DNA from: Talaromyces rugulosus | Lineage: Eukaryota; Ascomycota; Eurotiomycetes; Eurotiales; Trichocomaceae | Assembly (NCBI RefSeq): GCF_013368755.1 | Contig: NC_049564.1 | Location: 5,278,001 to 5,342,000 of the forward strand | Direction of reading: 5' to 3' | DNA length: 64,000 nucleotides | In this document: positions 35,363 to 46,280 of the stretch, in pieces | Layout of the letters: every line of letters starts with the position of its first letter | Position numbering within the stretch: position 1 is the first letter of the stretch | Notes under the pieces: generated by a model | What the model saw: only the letters and a program-made list of their open reading frames with translations | Database searches by the model: none | Told to the model about the DNA's origin: nothing | Position numbers and translations under genes: made by a program

Positions 35363-37440
35363 CTTTCTCGTTGTGACCTTGTCTTTCGAGGTGAATTGAG
35401 AATGTTGAGCTTTCATCGTTAATTTGGAATTTCATGTGCCCCGTAAAGTTTGTCAGCTCCGGTGGTGCGATATTCTATTAGGCGATTTACAGGATATACG
35501 TGAGTGTGGCTGTCGCATCTTCGTGGTGTACCGGAAGATCTAGTGGGAGAGCCCCTTGATTGAGCGAGCATGGGAATTCTTGTGAGGCACGACTTCATAG
35601 TCATATCGCAAGTACACGTTGCTATTGTCCTATCCAGCACTTCGCAGCAATTGCTGAAGAAAGATCAGACTATCTTCCAGGGCGAGGGCTATCTCCTGAT
35701 AAAAGAATCCAAGGGAGTTCGACTGAATAAAATTAATAACCGGGTCAAGATATACATCAAAGTGATCAACAATTACTGAGCGAAACCGAACTTATACTTA
35801 GTAAGGATTATAGTCAATCTTAGTGATATTAACACTAATAGCGTTTCCTGCTATCTTTGTAGTGATAGATCCAACAATACCAGCGTTTATATTTAATCTG
35901 ATCAGCCATCCAACTCTGACTGGAGCAGCAGCAATAATAGTTAATACTATAATAACTATGGCAACTCCTCTAACTACAGAAGAGATAATGATCTTGTCCT
36001 ACTACCTTCTTTACTGGACATCTGGCATTTGAGTAGAAACAACTGGATTAGCTATAATAGATATAGACTGAGACATTATATCGAGTTATTAAGAGGTTAT
36101 AAATATTATAAGAAAGATTAACAATTAATTTCTTTAAATTATTTCGGTTAAAATCTACTTTTTTCATAGATCTATAGATCTCTCTTTGTACAGCATAAAA
36201 AATATATTAGAAAATAGAAAAGCCACAGTGGATAGAAACCCTTTTATACCCATTGATTCTCCCCATCATTCTGTGATTGGTAATTATTTTTATAAGAGGT
36301 ATGCTGTCTCTGATAGAATTGTATCGTCATCAAATAGTGCCCTGCGAGCAAAACTGGCCTGCATCGAACACAGTCAAAGCAGGTTGCGCTAACCTTAAAT
36401 ATAAGTAGCTGCAGGTAGAAGCGAACAAATATATACTGCATCACTTTGATTAGAACTGTAGACAGATAGCTGATAACTAGATCCTCGATCTTACACTACA
36501 TAGTGCCACTATCAGCACCTCCACGCCTGTTGACCATAGCTTCCCCGTTCTTGATCATAATCCATATATATCCCTCGCCCAACTTTACTAGATAGTCAAT
36601 GTATAGCTGACAAGGTGATATTAATAAACATATACGGTAATGCATATAAATGGCCTCGACAGTCCTAGCGCATCGATCCAGCCCCGATAGCGAATTCTTT
36701 AGACCGGTCATATGACTCTCAACCAAAAATATTCCAAAGAGGCCTTCACGCCAACGACATATCACCTAAAAAGCATAGCGACACCACTAGAATCTGCCCC
36801 GCTGACCTCAGATTACTTGGAAATGGCAAACAGGATGCTTATCTCAACCTTGATTATAATAATCTCCTCTTTGTCCATCTGGATGGCAAACCTGTCGACG
36901 GTCAGACATACAACATTATCCACAAAGACAACGAAAGCACTCCAAAATGCGTATCGTATTTAACGAGAAGGGCAATGTTGTGGATATGTATATATAGACG
37001 ACCCAGATGCTGGCATGTAGACTAGAAGGCGTATAAAAGTTCCAATTCGGACAAGGTGACAGTTGATCCCACCACCGTCACTGTCACAACGGGCGTTCTG
37101 GCGGGCAGCACGTCCTGACTCACGTTCCCTGCGAGTACGACTGGGCGCCAGACGAGATTGGGAAACGCAGTGAGCGTAGTGACACCCATGCCGTTTACGT
37201 GCCGTTATTAACTGCATTAAACATATCAATAGGATTTTCTTTCTTGTAGATTGCTTGATGCCTTCCATCTTGACAAACCCTTAGCTTAGCTGAAAAGATA
37301 GAAAAGGAAATTGAAGGATTAAGACTAAATTTATATATAAATCACCATCAATTAGGAAATAGTAGTTGTTCGAGAGCGTATCCTCGTGACTAGTTTTTTA
37401 TGAAATTGCATCTGCTTCTCAGGAAGTCTTCAGATGACTA
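35363..37440. other. no recognisable gene
   Basis: About 2 kb, AT-rich between 35780 and 36200. Open frames of up to about 89 codons show no family features. Confidence 0.4.
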
Positions 37441-38160
37441 CCTAGCACCTCCATCCCCGCGGAATAGAGCGCAGAAATCATATCAGATTGAAGGCGGGAG
37501 GGATGGCTCTGAGATATCTACCATGTTGGAAGGATATAATAATCCCTTCAACGATCCGACTCAGCATCTCTGAAAGTATCAATAGTACCTTTTACCCCTT
37601 CCGGCGCAATAGACTATACACCTTCTTCAATCGGGTTACGCCAACAATCCAACAAACGCTCCAGCCGCAGAGGGCGGTAGTAGTTACCACCAAAAGGCTT
37701 GAATCCATGCTGAAAGAGGTCTGCAAAGCTTCCCCTATCAGCAAGCTCCCCATCGCTTCTTCGTGCGCCTACGCTCCTACCATCATTGAGGGTGAACGGA
37801 AGCAAAAGCCGAAACCCGTCCTCGGCCGTGTCAAGACCGTTTCTCTCCACCGCCTCGGTATACAGGCCTGCAGAGACGCGAGACGGTGTAATCGTATCAA
37901 TGGATATTGAAAAGAAGCCCCTCAATAAAAATGGACTTGTTGTTCTCGTGAACTGGACAGGACGTTGGTCTCCGCCTTCGGCAGGGAAAAGGCGCACCGG
38001 CGGTGCAGTGTGTTGAGAGCGAAGCCTACATGCATGATACTACAATAACGCTAAACTATGAAAGGAAAGGTGGGCTGTTAAGGACAGAAGAAGGACCAAA
38101 CCAACAATGGCAGGCTTACAAGATTGTGGGTTAGTCAAGGGTAGAGTGCATCCCCTATAG
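37441..38160. other. GC-richer island with long overlapping open frames, unresolved
   Basis: This stretch is visibly less AT-rich than its surroundings. It has overlapping open frames on both strands (plus 37488-37910 and 37786-38016, minus 37614-37997), and stretches in both directions look protein-like. The minus frame begins at GTG, not ATG, and ends in a stop within GC-richer sequence. I recognise no family and cannot decide the strand. It may be the remnant of a gene exon. Confidence 0.3.
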
Positions 38161-40067
38161 GACATAGACAATATGCATGTGATAGACATAGAATTACACT
38201 AGTTAGCACAAGCTGCTATGCAGGATATGCTAGTACAATGCACATGCTAACAACTCTATGAAATGTGGCATAGTGTCGTCCCAATATACTACTAAGCTTA
38301 TTGTTTATAGCTCAATCACTATATAATAAGCATTTCCTTCTATACTATTTACTAGCTTATTCCTACGCCCTTAAACTAGACGCAGGCTCAAGCCTTTCAA
38401 CCCGTAACAGTAGCATTCTCATCCCGCTGTAAGAGATAAGGTACATAGTATATTTTATTTCAAAGCTTGAGATATCTGATCTATGCCTCACCCTGTGAAG
38501 GGAGAATATACTGACGGCATGAAGAAATTCCTGGTTGTGGGGTTGGATTTTATCATGTTTCTGCGAAGATTCAGCCAAACTGAAATGGGGGAGTAGCGAA
38601 ATTGACACTTCTCATTCACAAATCAAACCGACACACCTGACGAGTCATTACGATTAACACGCTCAGACTCGGCCAAACGGTCTCGGGGGAAACATAATGA
38701 CTCATAGACATCATAGGACAAATTGACCTGCACTTTGCACATGTCTGCTTCTAATAAAAAAATTCATCAACTGTTTAAATACAATTATGACCATGACTTC
38801 GCATATATTACATGGTGCAACTGATTCGTGCCCATACTGCTTCCTGTAAGACCTCCACTGTTCGTTCACTATGTTCTCCCTACGTCGTTGTCTTAGGGAC
38901 CTCTTTCAGATGAAAGTCATTTGGTGTTTTCCAATCAGGAACAGGATAGTACGATCCCTAATCAGATTAGCTATGCCAATAACAGGATGAAGTTTCGTAT
39001 TAGCTGTGAGATAAAGGAGGACCAAATGCCCGTCTCATCCGTGTAGAATATCTTCATGCGACCGGTGTCTCGAAATCTAATACAAAGAAATACATTGGCG
39101 TCGCATCACTCATTTCATATGCTGTATTAATGAGAGTTTGCCCACGTTGATATCGTCTCTGTCGTTTTTGTTTCCGAGTCTTTGCGTGTGGAAGAGATTT
39201 CTTTGTCATTTTGATGGCTACTGTCCTCTCGATCGTCTTTATCGTTGCTGTAAAGTAAGGAGGAAACTGACGGGTGGACTTAAATCACCCTGTTGAATAT
39301 CTCGGTGGCTGTGTGTGGCTGATGGTATAGGAAAGTGGGTCTGTGCATATGCATGTATATATAAACAGTCTATCTACCCCTCTTATAATTATAATGAACA
39401 ACTTTTTGACATGCTACTCAACATTGAACATCTTCCAACATTAGAAGTTTTTAATATTGGAATTCAATATATGAAATAAAGTTCCACTGAAACCACATAT
39501 TTGAGTCATCAATGTCGGGCTTTCATTTGCTCGTACAGTAGGTTGCATAATTAGCTTGACAGTCCAATAAACATTACTCTCAACTAACTAATGTGTTTCC
39601 CTAGATCGCCGGACACACGCCGTGAACGGACGAGTCCATAGGTTCGACTTCTAAGGTCTCTCCCTCGCAAGTTTATCGATATATAACTTTTATATTATTG
39701 TTCTGTAGGTACTTCTCCCCTAGGAAACCTTTCGCAACTATAATAAGCGCGTCTGTTAGTTATGCTATCGATCACTCTAGCGGTTTTCCTTTGCTTAATC
39801 GTAGCCGTGGGAATTTTTTCAAAGTTTGAAGAACTCAATTGCTAGTTCTGTAAGAAATAAATATCTCCAAGCCGTGAAGGCTACGCCGACCAAAAGTATC
39901 ACTATATAGTAGAGTATAGAATAACCTTTAGGTTTTTACGCGCACCTTTACTTTATTACACTATAGACCTAGCTAAGACAAGAAATACTATATAACACAA
40001 ACCCCCTACTCCCTAATTAGGTAGTGAATTAGAGGTAGTTACTACTATTCCCGTCTTACTACTACCC
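38161..40067. other. no recognisable gene
   Basis: Nearly 2 kb of moderately AT-rich sequence; nothing coding recognised. 39900-40060 is AT-rich. Confidence 0.45.
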
Positions 40068-41096
40068 TTATGCCCTCTCTCCCTCTCCCTCTTCCATCAA
40101 AGCCTTCCAATCGGTCTCTTTCGGCCTCCAACCCAGCTCGAGCAGCTTGTCAGATCTCGTTCTTTCACCACAACCCCACATGATGGGGCCAAACAGATGG
40201 ATTTCTCTTGCGGCATCAACCGACACGCTTTCTACCTCTCCAAAACCTAAGCGCTCACTGATAGCTTTGGCCCTTTCCATCATACTCAGGTCTCCGGTAC
40301 GCACAAAGTAGTAGCCGTCCTGATTTACTCCTACTTGTCCGCATCTCTCACTCCCACTCTTCAGTGCCTGTTCCATCAGGAACACGACCGCATCTCCCAA
40401 ATCACCAATGGAACACCACGACCATGTTGCGGTACCCTTGCCGATTACAAAGGCCCATCCACGGCTCTTAACCGCTGCATAATAAAACGCCGCATTGCTC
40501 TCCTTCTTCAGATGACCCTTGCCCCGGCCCCACAATTGACCAGGCGAGACCAGCATTGTGCCCACCCCTTTAGCAGTACTGTGAGCTACGATGGCTTGAT
40601 CAGCACCAGCGTGCATCCGATCCTTAGGAACGTTCAGTATTGTATGCGCGTCCGTGATATCGCTCCAGGGACGGCTGCTCGCCCTAAGATTCCCAGTGAT
40701 GGGATTCGAGAGGTCGATAAGACTACGCGGGCCGGTTAGACTGATGAGCCGTGGCATGGGCGATCCAGTGGTGGTACGGGATGCCAACCCATCTATCATC
40801 GCGCAAACGGCGGGGACATTGTCACCTCCAGCGTGGATGACGAAGTCGGCCTCCGCTGCCGTAGATATGAGGAGAGAAAGGGAGGAAAGTTCGCCGATGA
40901 TGGGGGTGAGATTTGAATAGACCGATTGGAGTTCTTTAGCATCCCTTTCCTCACGGATCAAAGCTTTGACGCGAACACTAGGATGTGCCTTTAAGAGACA
41001 AGAGAGGATAGTGCCGCCGACGAATCCGGTTACACCAGTGAGAAAAACGCAGCGTGATGTGGGCGTTGTTGTAGGATCAGGCTCCAAACTCATCAT
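40068..41096 (-). CDS. NAD(P)-binding epimerase/reductase-like protein (extended SDR)
   Basis: A single-exon frame of 342 residues from ATG 41096 (MMSLEPDP); the open frame continues upstream without an ATG. The Rossmann nucleotide-binding loop is clear at the N-terminus: VFLTGVTGFVGG (TGxxGxxG). VIHAGGDN and LISLTGPRSL follow, at the usual positions of the fourth and fifth strands. The middle segment GTMLVSPGQLWGRGKG and the C-terminal fold match fungal NAD-dependent epimerase/dehydratase-family proteins. No classical YxxxK pair is evident: HSTAKG sits where the Tyr-Lys motif would be, so it may be an atypical member or NmrA-like sensor. Soluble, with no signal peptide. Intact, with well-spaced codons and no RIP damage. 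Confidence 0.82.
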   Translation of the reverse strand: MMSLEPDPTTTPTSRCVFLTGVTGFVGGTILSCLLKAHPSVRVKALIREERDAKELQSVYSNLTPIIGELSSLSLLISTAAEADFVIHAGGDNVPAVCAMIDGLASRTTTGSPMPRLISLTGPRSLIDLSNPITGNLRASSRPWSDITDAHTILNVPKDRMHAGADQAIVAHSTAKGVGTMLVSPGQLWGRGKGHLKKESNAAFYYAAVKSRGWAFVIGKGTATWSWCSIGDLGDAVVFLMEQALKSGSERCGQVGVNQDGYYFVRTGDLSMMERAKAISERLGFGEVESVSVDAAREIHLFGPIMWGCGERTRSDKLLELGWRPKETDWKALMEEGEGERA

Positions 41097-41947
41097 CGCG
41101 AACGAATATTCAAGATAGGAACAGTGAACAGTTGACTGCTGTACAAACAAAGAAGTATTAAAGGGTTTTTATTCTATAGTTGTGGTGCTCTTTACTGCGG
41201 CTGATAGCACACGCTAAAGCAAAAGACGTCACGGGACCACGGGGCCAGGCTGTCACAGGACCGTGGAGTTAAGCTAAGATAGCTTTATTATTATAAAGCT
41301 ATACTACTAAAGCTATAATCTTTATCTTTATATCTTCTTAGTTCTTACTATCTATCAATTCATGTTTAGTAGTATAGAGCTATAATAATATTATAATAAA
41401 TAACTGTTTACCTTTAGAAATTCCTAGATCTTTTAGCATTTATAAGCTATTATAAATAAAGATTAATGTGACGTACCTTTTCCAAAGATATTTGATTCCT
41501 ATCTAGGGGTGCGGTTAGGGTGGCCGCAGAGATGGGAAATCTCAGTTGTTATGGCGTGGAAGCAGGAAGATAAATAGAAAGCTTAGTTATAAAATTAACT
41601 AGGATAATAACTAACGTATTTCACGACCCCACTGTAGATACATCAATTGATCCTTTTTCCTGTGCCTATGCTCCTGCTTGTGAGCTTCTGACCTTCAATA
41701 TACACTAACAGCTTCCTCAATCTAGGATGATTACACATATTTTGATCACCAAGTTATCCAGTAACGACTGTTCCTCCATATATCCTGCTCCGTCCTTCAC
41801 TTAACCAGCGCAAGTACCGCCCAGTTCTGCCCACCACGGACCATGTCATCAGGGCTGAGCTGGCGATTGGCCTAACTGCTCCATGACTCGCCAGTGCGAC
41901 CAACCGTCCCGCTGCAAGGCGGCCATTGGCCATGTATAATGCCTAGA
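41097..41947. other. no recognisable gene; AT-rich
   Basis: The start may include the promoter of the reductase. 41270-41460 is AT-rich with small inverted repeats. No gene seen. Confidence 0.45.
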
Positions 41948-42473
41948 TCACTCATCATACCCCTTTACTGCGTCCAACCACTGTACTTCGAAGCTATTCC
42001 AGCCCACTGAAGAAGCCCTATGACCACCTTCTTCAGATAGACCGACTTGACGTTCTTCGTCACTGGAACAGTCCACTGACTCAAAGGGGAAAACGTCCCA
42101 CCCTGCTTCACTGACTTTCCAGTATGGGCCGTCTCCGAATAGACCCACCGATTGAAGTTTGAGTCTAGTGTCGACACTCACGCATCCACTTGGCACACTG
42201 TTACCGAAGCTATCAACTTGTGGTCCAGAAAATGTTGCGTCCTCGGTGAAGGCGACACCCCTAGTATTAAAGTCAGCAAATTCAGATGGGCATGGAAAGG
42301 AGTCAACCCAAAGGCCTCTAGACTCCAGACTACTGAAGACATTTGGAGCTTGAGAGCACTAAACGGGTGTATAGTGCTGAAAGATCATACCAACGACCGC
42401 TAACCGCTTTGCCAACTGATGCGAAGGACAGGACTGCAAGAACAGCGAAACCAGAGTTAATTGAGAAACGCAT
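41948..42473 (-). CDS. small secreted protein, 159 residues, no known family
   Basis: Exon 1 (42473-42405) encodes exactly a signal peptide, MRFSINSGFAVLAVLSFASVGKA. A 46-nt intron (42359-42404, GT-AG, unusual GTTAGC donor) joins it in phase to exon 2 (42358-41948), which encodes a mature protein of about 136 residues. The mature part has four Cys (CSQAP, FPCPS, SGCVS, VDCSS), no membrane helix, and is acidic with a C-terminal GYDE. I recognise no domain. The short length, signal peptide, even Cys count and repeat-rich neighbourhood are those of candidate effectors or small extracellular proteins. The function is unknown. The splice is supported only by frame and by the placement of the peptide cleavage site. 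Confidence 0.65.
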
Positions 42474-42814
42474 AGTGGATACTAGCATAATAGATTCGAA
42501 ATGAGCTCTTCTGCTGTTCAGCGAATATAGGTTTATTTGAAGTCTTAAGAGACCAATGTGTAAAGAGAGGTGAAGGCGGATAGCACCCTCATGTGAATAC
42601 AGCCCGTAGTAACCTTTTATATACCTTCATAGTTTCTATTTATAGACATTGAAAAAATCCGATTTGTAATACTACGGGCTCAGCTTTTAGAAGGACGGTG
42701 CGAACATCCGGATTTCAGGATATCTGTCGGATAAGCTGGTATTCCAAATGAAGCGATCAATCAGACACTATTTTAAGCCCCCAAACTTACCGAATCAAGA
42801 CTAAGGCTGATATT

Positions 42815-42945
42815 AGAAAATCTTATCCATATTCAGTAATCCTTTCAACATACGTACTTATTTATTAGGAGCTATTACTAGCCTATTATAATAATAAAAT
42901 TATATTCGAGAAAAGATTACTAAATATAGATAAGATTTTCTTATA
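42815..42945. repeat. palindromic hairpin (foldback) element, copy 1
   Basis: AGAAAATCTTATCCATATTC at the left is mirrored by an inverse-complement arm ending in AGATAAGATTTTCTTATA, spanning about 130 bp with a short AT-rich loop. No coding capacity. Confidence 0.75.
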
Positions 42946-43005
42946 TCCACTTTGAATAATAATCTCTAATAATGAAAACAGCTGTTTCCTATTATTCAAG
43001 ATAAA

Positions 43006-43136
43006 TATAAGAAAATCTTATCTATATTCAGTAATCCTTTCAACATATTTATTATTAGAAGCTATTATTAGCCTTTGATAATAATAAAATCAAATTTTAG
43101 AAAGAATTCCTGAATATAGATAAGATTTTCTTATAC
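43006..43136. repeat. palindromic hairpin (foldback) element, copy 2
   Basis: The same inverted arms and interior as copy 1, in the same orientation, about 60 bp downstream. The intervening 60 bp is itself partly palindromic (TTGAATAAT against ATTATTCAA). Confidence 0.75.
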
Positions 43137-43150
43137 TGCAGTAGGGAAAC

Positions 43151-43240
43151 TGTGAGGATATTATGTAGAGAGCAGGCAAGAGTTGGATTTGATAGTAAAG
43201 CTATGGTTCGCTAGGTAGTCAAACTGATTGCTGACCTTCG
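43151..43240 (-). mobile_element. LTR fragment, inverted
   Basis: Begins TGTGAGGATATTATGTAGAG and is the inverse complement of the last 85 or so bases of the LTR at 45137-45347, with a few transitions. It stops abruptly at about 43240, so it is truncated. Confidence 0.75.
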
Positions 43241-43254
43241 GCTAGACTGCGGCA

Positions 43255-43400
43255 ACATCCTCAAGATCCATGGATATCCACATATCCTCTCCACAAATTG
43301 CGGATATGGTATGTCACCCAATATCCTCAATCCTCATTTTTGTGGATATGGTAGGCCACCTAATATCTTCTGGACATTTGAGGATATCCAGCGGATATCA
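43255..43400. repeat. cluster of GGATAT/ATATCC motifs
   Basis: About eight copies of GGATAT or its complement occur within about 145 bp. They include a duplicated unit, GGATATGGTA followed by a CCACC/CACCC and ATATC block, at about 43302 and 43352. The layout is like subterminal transposase-binding repeats, but no element end is defined. Confidence 0.5.
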
Positions 43401-44009
43401 AACAGGCCAAACATGCCCAGCCTCGTAACTTTTTTGAGCGTGCATTATTTATGCAATTCCTCTATTTTTTATGTAATCGAAGTATAATCATTAACTGGCC
43501 CCTTTATATATTCTGGAGCCGGCTAGTTACGGAGTTTGTGGATTTAGTTGTCATAATTTGATCATTTTCATGCTACATAGACTATCTCAAATCAATTTGA
43601 AATCTGTGAAGTGCCAGGCTCGGGAATGCCTGATCCGGCTTACAAAGGCCTGCATCTCCTCTGAGGGTTGAGTTGATATATCACAAATGATGTATCAGAA
43701 AGGATGCATCTACCCCTCATACTCGTGGAATATAACCTCATTAAGAGGTAGGGTCTTATTTAGATCAGGCTTATAAGCTTGAGAACTCTTCTCTCCGGAT
43801 GAAGGGGCTCAAGCGGTTTATTCTATATTAATATAACCCATATTTATTTACTTTATATACTGCCTCGACTCCTAGTAAGAATCCTCTCAGAGCCCAGTAG
43901 GTTCTAACTCTCTCATATATAAGTCTTTCAGACACTAAATGCTTTACATTATAAACCACTTCCATGAGGATCTGAATCAACTTTGAGATAATAGTAACTA
44001 TACAAGACA

Positions 44010-45124
44010 TGACTTCTCTAATACCAGATAAACTAGGAACTATTTTAATTCCTAACCTAGGATTTGTATATAAAGAGAAAGAGGCTCAGGACTATATCAG
44101 TACTGAACCAGCGCAGAATATAACTTCTAAAGAATTACCTCCACAAACTGTTCTACAGATCAATATAATTATAGAGATACTATAGGCCCTTATACAAGAA
44201 CTTAGAACCATTAGACCGTCGCATATAACTATCAATAAATGTTATAATACCAAGATTCCAGATTCTAAGCGCTTTGCTTTAAAATTAATTAAGGAATTTA
44301 AAGAATAAATTAAAAATATAGAAAATAATATCTTAAGTCATCTCCAATCCTATCTTAACGAAGTAAATAAAGTCTAATATACTGCTATTTAGCTTAATAA
44401 AGACCACTATATTTAATAGAGAGAAAAAAAAAATTTGATTAACTTGTAATCTTTTACTTTTAATAATTTCTAAACCTAGTTAAAGGACCAGATTAAATCT
44501 CTCTAGAACCAAGGAATCAACAGTGTTATAGCTTTATTAAGTTTAATACAGTCAAATAAACAAGATTCTAAGGCTTTTTATTCCAAATTCTTAATTCTCT
44601 ATGAGAAAGTAAGAGAAGGAAATAATAAGCCTTTACTAGCTAAAAACCTTTTTAAATATTGAATTTTCCTGGCAAAGCTATTATTAAAAATCTATTTAGA
44701 TATTACAAGAATAGATACTCTCCTAGCAAAGCTTCTAGACCTAATTACTACTGCTTAACAATTATATCAAATCGAGAAGCAAGAGCAGAAATTGGAAAGG
44801 AAAGCTAAAAATAAGAATAATAATCACTCCAGAGGCCAAGGTCCAACTTGGAACCAAGAAGGTTCTGACTTAAAGCTAACTCAGAAGCAAAAAAATAGAT
44901 CAGACCACAATAACCAAGAAAAATCTTAGAAGAAGCAGAAATCCTTTTTAAAGAACAAAGACAAGTCAATAATGACCTACTATCATTATAATTATACTAG
45001 CTATTATGCCACTAAATGCAAAGCTACCAAAATTACTAAAAAAAATCTAATTTTATTTCTGAAGCTAAACGCTATCTATACAAAAAAAGAAAAGGAGACT
45101 AAGAAACAATTTAATAAAAAGTAA
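44010..45124 (+). pseudogene. retrotransposon gag relic, RIP-damaged
   Basis: Reads as a hydrophilic gag-like polyprotein with repeated in-frame TAA/TAG codons (for example RIDTLLAKLLDLITTA). Near its end it has a zinc knuckle whose first two Cys and His are Tyr (YYHYNYTSYYATKC, 44979-45020), exactly what C-to-T damage of a C-x2-C-x4-H-x4-C motif gives. Charged Lys/Asn-rich sequence follows. The LTR begins only 12 bp after it, so no pol lies between: either a gag-only non-autonomous element or an internal deletion. Confidence 0.6.
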
Positions 45125-45136
45125 ACCTAATAAGGA

Positions 45137-45347
45137 TGTGAGGCCGTGAGACCTTCGGGACGCACCAGATGCCGCACCTCGCTACACTAGCCTCACAGAG
45201 GGTTGCCAAGCCACTAATGAAGCGGCATATATATACTGACCTTTGCACAGGGGTTGCCGAAGGTCAGTAATCAGTTTGACTACCTAGCGAACCATAGCTT
45301 TACTATTAAATCCAACTCTTGCCTGCTCTCTATATAATATCCTCATA
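45137..45347 (+). mobile_element. LTR of the gag-relic element
   Basis: 211 bp, from TGTGAGG to CTCATA, the latter one C-to-T step from the CTCACA terminus seen at 32641. It shares internal blocks with the LTR copies at 23690, 32417 and 43151. Confidence 0.7.
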
Positions 45348-45379
45348 TTCTGATTGCTCTTTACTAGACTTCCGCATAA

Positions 45380-46090
45380 CCCATTTTGGGTCGAAGGTCA
45401 CGACCCAAAACCCAACCCGGTCTGGGTCTGGGTCGAAGCTTCATAACCCAGGCCCAACCCAGGCCCAGTCACTGGGGCCCCAGAAAACCCAGAAATAACC
45501 CATTTCGACCCAGTTCCGGCATAAATTATGGTATAATTATTTAAATTACACGCCGTCATTTTTCCCGTTTTGATGTTTACACTGAAATAGAACACTTTCT
45601 ACCAGGAAATCAATGAAATCTTTAAGGAATTTCTTAAATATGAAAAGGGCATATCGAATTCACTGTTGCTTATCTTTTACAATGCCTCGTTCTACATGGA
45701 AAGGCCGTATCTACGGTGTGGTGGGAAAATGCGCATCTATCGTCGTACCGATGTAGTTATATATGTTAAACATATATTCACACATTATACATTTCTACAT
45801 GAATCAAATAAATATTTCGGGGAATATTAGAATGTATTGAACTGTTTAAATGTTCTACTGTTGTCAGAATATCAAACCGTTCTATTGATAATTCCGACGC
45901 TTGTCAGAATACCTAGATATCTACATTTAAGTCGAAGGCTTCAACTTTGAAAGTAGGACGGGATGAATTTTTTTGGCTAGGCTTGGGGAAACTGGGGTGG
46001 GAATTGGGGTTTGACTGGGGTTTGACTGGGCCTTGACTGGGTTCTCTGGGTTGTCTCTGGGCTATTACTGGGTTATTACAGGGATAATGC
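45380..46090. repeat. subterminal direct and inverted repeats of a hAT element
   Basis: Contains dense CCCAG/CTGGG and GGGTC/GACCC motifs in two blocks (about 45385-45515 and 45985-46080), for example TTTGACTGGGG twice in tandem. Such arrays are transposase-binding regions beside hAT transposase genes. The exact ends and 8-bp duplication could not be fixed. Confidence 0.55.
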
Positions 46091-46280
46091 ATTAGGTCCA
46101 CATAATATCAGTATACCAAACCAATGAATGAGAGGACAAGGATTCATTCCATCTGACATATCAATTAACTTGACTTTCTCATTTTTCTCATTTTTCTAAT
46201 TGTAGTGCTTTTCCATCTCAGTATGTTATTCATATTTTCCCTTTACCTCTCCCCTTCGTGATGCTTACATATCTTTTGTC

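Noticed and set aside
36712..36963. Possible membrane protein gene
   Set aside because: A single short hydrophobic stretch, no family, no exon support and AT-rich surroundings.
43151..45347. A DNA transposon bounded by about 90-bp inverted repeats
   Set aside because: The inverted repeats are two copies of an LTR in opposite orientation, one truncated, and the interior is gag. It is not a TIR element.
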